Source: Sciurus carolinensis (taxonomy: Eukaryota; Chordata; Mammalia; Rodentia; Sciuridae). Taken from it: a stretch of 64,000 nucleotides of DNA. Where the stretch lies: assembly GCF_902686445.1 (NCBI RefSeq), contig NC_062224.1, positions 54,745,156-54,809,155 of the forward strand, read 5' to 3'. A program made the position numbers and the translations under genes. Of this stretch, positions 57,065-64,000 are shown in pieces; within the stretch, counting starts at the first letter, position 1, and every line of letters begins with the position of its first letter. Under the pieces are notes generated by a model. It was not told the origin of the DNA. It saw nothing but the letters and a program-made list of their open reading frames with translations, and searched no databases.

Positions 57065-58113
57065 ATGAGAAAACAAGGGAAGAAAATGTCCCAAACAAAC
57101 CTAGATACTACATCAATAAAACCCAATGACAGCACAGCAGAAGAAATGTCTGAAAGGGAGTTCAGAATGTACATAATTAAAACAATCAGAGAAGCAAATG
57201 AGGAGATGAAAGAGCAAATGCAGGCATTGAAGGAGGAGATGAAAGAGCAAATGCAGGCATTAAATGATTGCACCAATCAACAGTTAAAAGACCAAATACA
57301 GGAAGCAAGAGATCATTTCAATAAAGAGTTAGAGATACTGAAAAAAAACAAACAAACTGAAATACTTGAAATGAAGGAAACAATAAACCAAGTTAAAAAC
57401 TCTATAGAAAGCATAACCAAAAGGGTAGAACACTTGGAAGACAGAACCTCAGACATTGAAGACAAAATATTTAATCTTGAAAACAAAGTTGGCCAAACAG
57501 AGAAGATGGTAAGAAATCATGAACAGAATCTACAAGAATTATGGGATATCATGAAAAGGCCAAATTTGAGAATTATTGGGATTGAGGAAGGCTTAGAGAA
57601 ACAAACCAAAGGAATGAACAATCTATTCAATGAAATAGTATCAGAAAATTTCCCAAATCTGAAGAATGAAATGGAAAACCAAGTACAAGAGATTTATAGA
57701 ACTCCAAATATACAAAATTACAACAGACCCACACCAAGGCACATTATTATGAAGACACCTAACATACAAAATAAAGACAGAATTTTAAAGGCTGTGAGAG
57801 AAAAGAATCAAATTATATTCAGAGGGAAACCAATAAAAATATCAGCAGATTTTTCAATCCAGACCCTAAAAGCTAGAAGGTCTTGAACAACATTTACCAA
57901 GCCCTGAAAGAAAATGGATGCCAACCAAGAATCTTATACCCAGCAAAACTTACCTTCAAATTTGATGATGAAATAAGATCCTTCCATGATAAACAAAAGC
58001 TAAAGGAATTTACAAAAGGAAAGCCAGCATTACAGAACATTCTCAGCAAAATATTCCATGAGGAAGAGATGAAAAACAACGATGCAAATCAGCAACAGGA
58101 GGCGATAGCCTAA
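57065..58113 (+). pseudogene. L1 ORF1 (RNA-binding chaperone), frameshifted
   Basis: ORF1 proteins are trimeric RNA-binding chaperones that coat L1 RNA. Frame 57065-57886 (273 codons) carries the N-terminus and a long coiled coil. The coiled coil includes an exact-length 11-residue repeat (EMKEQMQALKE then EMKEQMQALND, residues 47-68), after which come heptads and the RRM-like region (NLRIIGIEEG). The frame is lost after KARRS near 57885, apparently by one missing base. The C-terminal domain continues in frame 57883-58113 (CQPRILYPAKLTFKFDDE). The total matches a usual ORF1 of about 340-350 residues. Confidence 0.93.
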
Positions 58114-58160
58114 AGGAATAGCCAAATAAAGGAGAAACCAAATCATGTCAAAAAACAAAT

Positions 58161-61100
58161 ATGAGTCAAATGACTGGGAATACAAATCATATCACAATAA
58201 TAACCCTGAATGTTAATGGCCTGAACTCATCAATTAAAAGACATAGATTGGCAGATTGGATTAAAAAGAAAAATCCAACAATATGCTGCCTGCAAGAGAC
58301 TCATCTCATAGAAAGAGATACCCATAGACTAAAGGTGAAAGGATGGGAAAAAACATACCATGCACACAGACACAGCAAAAAAGCTGGAGTATCCATCCTC
58401 ATTTCAGATCATGTGGACTTCAAGCCAAAACTAGTCAGAAGGGATAAAGAAGGACATTACATGCTGCTTAAGGGAAGCATAAATCAGCAAGACATAACAA
58501 TCATAAATATCTATGCCCTGAACATTGACTCATCCACGTACATCAAACAAATCCTTCTCAATTCCAGAAATCAAATAGACCACAACACAATAATACTAGG
58601 TGATTTTAACACACCTCTCTCACCACTGGATAGATCGTCCAACAAAAATTGAATAAAGAAACCATAGATCTCAATAACACAATCAACAATTTAGACTTAA
58701 TGGACATATATAGAATATACCATCCAACAAAGAACGAATACACTTTCTTCTCAGCAGCACATGAATTCTTCTCTAAAATAGACCATATTTTATGCCACAA
58801 AGCTACTGTTAGCAAATACAAGAAGATAGAGATACTACCTTGTACTCTATCAGATCATAATGGATTGAAATTAGAAATAAATGACAGAATAAAAAACAGA
58901 AATTTCTCCAACACCTGGAGATTAAATAATACACTATTAGATGATGAATGGATAACAGAAGACATCAGGAGGGAAATAAAAAAATTCTTAGAAGTAAATG
59001 AGAACAAAGACACATCATATCAAAATCTCTGGGACACTATGAAAGCAGTACTTAGAGGAAGATTTATTTCATGGGGCACATTCAAAAAAAGAAGTAGAAA
59101 TCAACAAATAAATGTCTTAACACTACAGCTCAAAGCCCTAGAAAAAGAAGAGCAAACCAATACCAAAAGTAGTAGAAGACAGGAAATAGTTAAAATCAGA
59201 GCCGAAATCAACAAAATTGAAACAAAAGAAACAATTGGAAAAATTAACAAAATAAACAGTTTGTTCTTTGAAAAAATAAACAAAATTGCTAAACCCTTAG
59301 CCACACTAACAAAGAGAAAGAGGGAGAAAACTCAAATTACTAAAATTCGGAATGAACAAGGAAACATCACAACAGACATGACTGAAATACAAAACATAAT
59401 TAGAAGCTATTTTGAAAATCTATACTCCAACAAAACAGAAAACCTCAAAGACATCAACAAATTTCTAGAGACATATGAATTACCTAAACTGAACGGGGAG
59501 GACATACACAACTTAAATAAACCAATTTCAAGCAATGAAATAGAAGAGGTCATCAAAAGCCTACCAACAAAGAAAAGTCCAGGACCAGATGGGTTCTCAG
59601 CCGAGTTCTACAAAACCTTTAAAGAAGAGCTCATTCCAATACTCCTCAAAGTATTTCATGAAATAGAAGAGGAGGGAACCCTCCCAAACTCGTTCTATGA
59701 AGCCAATATCACCCTGATACCTAAACCAGAGAGAGACACATCAAGGAAAGAAAATTTCAGACCAATATCCTTAATGAACAACGACACAAAATTCTCAACA
59801 AAATTTTAGCAAATCGCATACAAATATATATTAAAAAGATAGTGCACCACGATCAAGTGGGTTTTATCCCAGGGATGCAAGGTTGGTTCAACATTCGGAA
59901 ATCAATAAATGTCATTCACCATATCAACAGACTTAAAGTTAAGAATCACATGATTATTTCAATAGATGCAGAAAAAGCATTCAATAAAATATAGCACCCC
60001 TTCATGCTCAAAACACTAGAAAAAATTGGGGTAGTGTGAACATTCCTTAACATTATAAAGACAATCTACGCTAAGCCCATGGCCAATATCATTCTAAATG
60101 GTGAAAAACTGAAAGTGTTCCCCCTAAAAACTGGAACAAGGCAGGGATGCCCTCTTTCACTGCTTCTATTCAACATCGTCCTTGAGACTCTAGCCAGAGC
60201 AATTAGACAAACCAAAGAAATTAAAGGGACACGAATTGGAAAAAAAGAACTCAAACTATCCCTATTTGCTGATGACATGATTATATATTTAGAGGAACCT
60301 GGAAATTCCACCAGAAAACTTTTAGAACTCATAAGGGAATTCAGTAAAGTAGCAGGTTACAAGATCAATGCTCATAAATCCAATGCATTTTTGTACATAA
60401 GCGATGAGTCCTCAGAAAGAGAAGTTAGGAAAACTACCCCATTCACAATAGCATCGAAAAAAATAAAATATTTGGGAATCAATCTCACAAAAGAGGTGAA
60501 AGACCTCTACAATGAGAACTACAGAACACTAAAGAAAGAAATTAAAGAAAACCTTAGAAGATGGAAAGATCTCCCATGTTCCTGGATAGGCAGAATTAAT
60601 ATTGTCAAAATGGCCATACTACCTAAAGTGCTATACAGATTCAATGCAATTCCAATTAAAATCCCAATGATGTACCTTGCAGAAATAGAGCAAGCAATTA
60701 TGAAATTCATCTGGAAGAATAAAAAACCCAGAATAGTTAAAGCAATGCTAAGTAGCAAGAATGAAGCAGGCGGTATTGCAAAACCAGATCTTCAACTCTA
60801 CTACAAAGCAATAGTAACAAAAACAGCATGATATTGGTACCAAAATAGACAGGTAGATCAATGGTACAGAATAGAGGACATGGACACAAACCCAAATAAA
60901 TACAATTTTCTCATACTAGACAAAGGGTCCAAAAATATGCAATGGAGAAAAGATAGCCTATTCAACAAATGGTGCTGGGAAAAGTGGAAAACCATATGCA
61001 ACAGAATGAAATTAAACCCCTATCTCTCACCCTACACAAAACTCAACTCAAAATGGATCAAGGACCTCGGAATCAGACCAGAGACCCTGCATCTTATAGA

Positions 61101-61997
61101 AGAAAAAGTAGGTCCAAATCTTCAACTTGTTGGCTTAGGATCAGACTTCCTTAACAGGACTCCCATAGCACAAGAAATAAAAGCAAGAATCAACAACTGG
61201 GATAGATTCAAACTAAAAAGCTTTCTCTCAGCAAAGGAAACTATCAGCAATGTGAAGAGAGAGCCTACAGAGTGGGAGAATATCTTTGCCAACCATACTT
61301 CAGATAGAGCGCTAATTTCCAGAATCTATAAAGAACTCAAAAAACTCTACACTAAGAATACAAATAATCCAATCAACAAATGGGCTAAGGAAATGAACAG
61401 ACACTTCAGAGAAGAAGATGTACAAGCAATCAACAGATATATGAAAAAATGTTGAACATCCCTAGTAATAAGGGAAATGCAAATCAAAACTACCCTAAGA
61501 TTTCATCTCACTCCAATTAGAATGGCGATTATCAAGAACACAAGCAACAATAGGTGTTGATGAGGATGTGGTGAAAAAGAAACACTCATACATTGCTGGT
61601 GGGGTTGCAAATTAGTGCAAATTTACTCTGGAAAGCAGTATGGAGATTCCTCAGAAAGCTTGGAATGGAAACACCATTTGACCCAGCTATCCCACTCCTT
61701 GGTCTGTACCCAAAGGACTTAAAATCAGCATACTACAGAGATACAGCCACATCAATGTTCATTGCTGCTCAATTCACCATAGCCAGATTGTGGAATCAAC
61801 CTAAATGCCCATCAGTTGATGAATGGTTAAAGAGACTGTGGCATATATATACCATGGAATATTACTCTGCAATGAAGAATGATAAAATTATGGCATTTGC
61901 ATGCAAATGGATGAAATTGGAGAATATCATGCTAAGTGAGATAAGCCAATCTCAAAAAACTAAAGGACGAATGATCTCGCTGATAAGTGGATGAGGA
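58161..61997 (+). pseudogene. L1 ORF2 (endonuclease/reverse transcriptase), multiply broken
   Basis: ORF2 nicks target DNA and reverse-transcribes L1 RNA in place. Frame 58161-58652 holds the N-terminal endonuclease (TLNVNGLN, CCLQETH, LGDFN). Frame 58649-59809 holds the end of the endonuclease (SDHNGL) and the linker to early RT ([15 protein letters not shown]). Frame 60079-60831 has RT motifs TRQGCPLS and the catalytic FADD box (60265-60276). Frames 60880-61455 and 61593-61994 cover the C-terminus. Frameshifts occur near 58648 and 59795. In-frame stops interrupt 59990-60050, 60829-60831 and 61453-61455. Not functional. Confidence 0.95.
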
Positions 61998-62270
61998 CAT
62001 ATATTGGGGGGTGGGAGGGGTTAGCATTAGGTTTAGGCTTAGGTTTAGGGTTAGGGATAAGGAGTGTGGTAAGAATGAAGGAAAGAAGGACTGTATAGAG
62101 GGAAAAGAGGGGTGGGAGGGGTGGGAGGGGTGGGGGGAAGGGAAAAAATGAATCGAACATCATTGCCCTATGTAAACGTATGATTACACAAATGGTATGC
62201 CTTGACTCCATGTACAAATAGAGAAACAACATGTATCCCATTTGTATACAAAAATAATAATTAAAAAAAA
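61998..62270 (+). other. L1 3'UTR with telomere-like hexamers
   Basis: A G-rich block (ggggggtgggagggg) is followed by five TTAGGN hexamers at 62027-62056, then gtgggaggggtgggaggggt and an A-rich tail from about 62247. The other L1 3' ends in the window have the G-rich block but not the hexamers. Confidence 0.9.
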
Positions 62271-62283
62271 AAGAAAGGAAATG

Positions 62284-62719
62284 AAGGAAATGGACCTGGA
62301 GAGGTGAGCCAGGAAAGCCACAAGAACCAGGTTCCCAACCCCAGAGGAAAAGAACAATAACCACACCCAATCTGTTCAGAGATTACAAAATTGGGATCTG
62401 TAGTACTTCATTCTTGTACCTCTGTTGCTTCCTTCACAGAGAACTGAAAAGGCATTAATGCTGCTTTAAATAAGATTGTGCTTACAGAATAAAGTTCAAA
62501 AGTGTTGATTTCAGCTCTTTACTCAATCTCTGCTTAAGAAACCTCTGGCAAAGAAAATGCATGGTTGAGGGTGTGTTTACAGGGTTCTAGTCAGTTTTCT
62601 TCTACCAAAAGTAAATTAAACTGGAAAAATGAGAGACTACAGTAAAAGGAAAAAAAACCTTAGTATATATCTGGCATCAAAGCAATCAGCAGAAAACTCT
62701 TCAAAATGTATATGTCATG
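62284..62719. other. Short spacer between L1 and provirus
   Basis: No repeat or gene recognised. The last bases before the LTR (tatgtcat) would hold one copy of the proviral target duplication; the other copy lies beyond the window. Confidence 0.5.
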
Positions 62720-62786
62720 TGTCAGGGACCAAGAAGTTCTTATTCTGAGAACATTCTGATCTTTACAATAAGCAGCAGCGCCCCTC

Positions 62787-62856
62787 CCTTCCCGCCGGCG
62801 CAAACTTCACCTTCCCGCCGGTGCGAACCTCACCTCCCGGCCGGCGCGAATTTGCA
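62787..62856 (+). repeat. Triple 23/24-bp CpG-rich repeat in U3
   Basis: Units at 62787-62809, 62810-62832 and 62833-62856 share cctcccgccggcgc-like cores followed by raayytca. Units 1 and 2 differ at three positions. Tandem U3 repeats are usually enhancers. Confidence 0.93.
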
Positions 62857-62926
62857 CCCTATCAGGAACCCAGCAGAAGAACACAGCCAACCAGCCTGCA
62901 CCTTGTCACACCCCTCCTTCCCTCAG

Positions 62927-62953
62927 TATAAATACCCCTGTGTGAACAATAAA
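62927..62953 (+). promoter_or_regulatory. LTR TATA box and polyadenylation signal
   Basis: TATAAATA (62927-62934) is followed 13 bases later by AATAAA (62948-62953). Transcription would be expected to start near 62955-62965. Confidence 0.85.
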
Positions 62954-63069
62954 AATTTGCAGCTTGATCAGAATTCCTGTCTTGCTGCCTCTCCCTGCGT
63001 CTCTTGTCCCTTCATTCCTTCTCTCTCAGGTTTGTGGTCCCGTGTTGATGTCCCGCGGGCCGGGACAGT

Positions 63070-63084
63070 TGGCGCCCAACGTGG
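63070..63084 (+). other. Primer-binding site, lysine-tRNA type
   Basis: TGGCGCCCAACGTGG is complementary over 15 bases to the 3' end of the lysine tRNA used by type D betaretroviruses and HERV-K-like elements. The next base departs from it (t for g). It starts two bases after the LTR. Confidence 0.9.
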
Positions 63085-63209
63085 TCGATTGGAAACTTTG
63101 AGAAGCGGAACGCTGCCCTCCGGGGAAGACTTGGCCAAGCAGGATTCGGGATCGCCCTGGTAGACGCAACCGGGAGTCAGATCCAGGAGGAGAGTGAGGT
63201 CAGCGCAAG

Positions 63210-63215
63210 GTAAGT
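63210..63215 (+). promoter_or_regulatory. Consensus 5' splice donor before gag
   Basis: AAG|GTAAGT at 63207-63215 is a full consensus donor, 8 bases upstream of the gag ATG. It would be the donor for spliced (env or accessory) transcripts. Confidence 0.7.
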
Positions 63216-63223
63216 GACGTACC

Positions 63224-64000
63224 ATGGGACAAGCAGTCTCGTCACATGATTTGTTTCTGACGGGTCTCGAGGAGGCCCTCAAGACTTGGGGAGCGCGTGT
63301 TAAGAAAAAGGATTTAAGATTATTCTTTTCATACATAGAGGATTTGTGTCCTTGGTTTCCCCTCGAGGGATCGATTGATGGTAAAAGGTGGCTCAGAGTA
63401 GGAGACTGCCTCAAAGATTATTATGAGACTTTTGGTCCTCAAAAGGTGCCCGTCACTGTCTTTTCTTATTGGAATTTAATTAATGAGATTCTTAAAAGTT
63501 CACCCTTTGACAGTGGTACTTTAAAACTTGTAAAGATTGGGGAGCAGGCAATGCAATCTACCTCTCGCCCCCCATCGGCATGCCCTTCGGTTAGTATTCA
63601 AATGCCCCCTGCTCAGGCTTCTCAGGACCCTGGGACCCTCCCAGACCCTGGGAACCTCCCAGACCCCACCTTACCAAAGGAGTCCCCTAAAAATCCCCCT
63701 AAGATTTATCCGGTTTTAAATCCCCATGATGAGTTGACCCCAGAGGATGAGGCCACCCTGGAGGAGGCAGTGGCTCAACACCATTTTCCAGACCTGCCAC
63801 CTCTTACAAATCCACTTCCCACTTATACACCCCCTGCCTTTCGTGCTCCGGTCCTTCAGGGACGTACTGCCCCCCCAGACATTTTTTCCCCGCTTCCCTT
63901 GCCTAATCTAACCCCTTTACGCGAGTCTCTCCAACATAGGCGGGAACAAATCCAACTTTTAAAAGAACTAAAAGCCCTTGATGCCGAGCTTCGCTCACTG
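63224..64000 (+). CDS. gag: gag polyprotein, N-terminal 259 codons, open to window end
   Basis: Gag is the structural polyprotein that assembles the particle at membranes. The ATG at 63224 has a good context (accATGG) and is the first after the splice donor. The frame runs to base 64000 without a stop. Residue 2 is Gly in MGQAVSS, a myristoylation-type start. Residues 1-90 look like a type B/D retroviral matrix domain, with CPWFP at 42-46, RVGDC at 58-62 and PVTVFSYWN at 76-84. Residues 105-235 are proline-rich with YPVL (162-165), a possible late-domain motif. Capsid, nucleocapsid and pol would lie beyond the edge. It is too short here to judge whether the provirus is intact. Confidence 0.9.
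   Translation, partial: MGQAVSSHDLFLTGLEEALKTWGARVKKKDLRLFFSYIEDLCPWFPLEGSIDGKRWLRVGDCLKDYYETFGPQKVPVTVFSYWNLINEILKSSPFDSGTLKLVKIGEQAMQSTSRPPSACPSVSIQMPPAQASQDPGTLPDPGNLPDPTLPKESPKNPPKIYPVLNPHDELTPEDEATLEEAVAQHHFPDLPPLTNPLPTYTPPAFRAPVLQGRTAPPDIFSPLPLPNLTPLRESLQHRREQIQLLKELKALDAELRSL

Larger units (their letters stand above)
55974..62283 (+). mobile_element. Essentially full-length L1 with 13-bp TSD
   Basis: AAGAAAGGAAATG flanks the element at 55974-55986 and 62271-62283, giving an insertion of about 6.28 kb in plus orientation. It has a two-monomer 5'UTR, ORF1, ORF2, a G-rich 3'UTR and an A-rich tail. Both ORFs are broken by single-base indels and nonsense changes, so it is not autonomous now. 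Compared with the twin-primed copy at 11.7 kb it is a close relative of the same lineage. Confidence 0.97.
62720..63067 (+). mobile_element. 5' LTR of a class II (betaretrovirus-like) provirus
   Basis: The 348-bp LTR starts TGTCAGGGACC and ends CCGGGACA, standard TG...CA ends with inverted TGTC/GACA. U3 has three CpG-rich repeats (62787-62856). TATAAATA lies at 62927-62934 and AATAAA at 62948-62953, so the poly(A) signal sits at or just before the start of R, giving a short R as in several class II viruses. Two bases separate its end from the primer site. CpGs are still frequent, which argues for a relatively young insertion. Confidence 0.9.

Noticed and set aside
58161..61997. Active L1 reverse transcriptase
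   Set aside because: At least two frameshifts and several in-frame stops break ORF2, and ORF1 is also shifted.
62027..62056. Interstitial telomere or chromosome-end signal
   Set aside because: Only five variant hexamers inside an L1 3'UTR bracketed by the L1 target duplication, so it came with the L1.

Overview
The window looks like intergenic or intronic chromosomal DNA from a squirrel-family rodent (Sciuridae; marmot or ground squirrel is my guess). The evidence is the repeat content. There are many tRNA-Ala-type ID SINEs, B1-like 7SL SINEs fused to ID tails (the MEN/B1-dID type known from squirrels), LINE-1 elements, MaLR/ERVL LTRs, class I and class II endogenous retroviruses, and old mammalian repeats (MIR, L2, MER2, MER5). 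I see no muroid B2 or B4 SINEs. I could not identify any host protein-coding gene, rRNA, functional tRNA or CRISPR array. Family names come from recognising sequence, not from a database search.

Layout. 0-11 kb: scattered SINEs, MIR and L2 relics, an eroded class I-type LTR near 2.6-3.0 kb, dinucleotide microsatellites and two old L1 fragments (8.0-10.4 kb). 11.35-16.6 kb: an ERV LTR interrupted by a 5'-inverted (twin-primed) L1 with a 15-bp target-site duplication; that L1 carries a second, 5'-truncated L1 with its own 13-bp duplication. 16.6-24.9 kb: sequence I cannot assign, then an L1 inside a MaLR LTR, a young ID SINE, another L1 3' end, a MaLR LTR and a GGAA-rich tract. 24.9-37.9 kb: a solo ERV LTR, mostly unassigned sequence, a GC-rich segment with an 861-bp ORF of doubtful meaning, and a solo MaLR LTR with a perfect 5-bp duplication.

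38.0-43.6 kb: decayed gammaretrovirus-like remains. These are one LTR with a degraded proline-tRNA-type primer site, a tandem array of about 85-bp units, a second LTR, a broken nucleocapsid zinc knuckle, an envelope-tail-like stretch and a U5-like fragment. 43.8-45.6 kb: MaLR, ERVL and solo LTRs, one of them inside a B1 SINE. 47.5-49.1 kb: MaLR-like sequence running into a 500-base assembly gap. 49.1-55.2 kb: MIR, MER2, MER5 and ID repeats. 55.2-55.6 kb: a CpG-rich class II-type solo LTR on the minus strand. 55.99-62.27 kb: an essentially full-length L1 with a 13-bp duplication, two long 5'UTR monomers and mutated ORFs.

From 62.72 kb to the window end lies the 5' end of a class II (betaretrovirus-like) provirus. 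It has a 348-bp LTR with a TATA box and poly(A) signal, a lysine-tRNA primer site, a consensus splice donor and a gag frame that stays open for all 259 visible codons. It is the best-preserved coding sequence in the window and the feature most worth following beyond the right edge.
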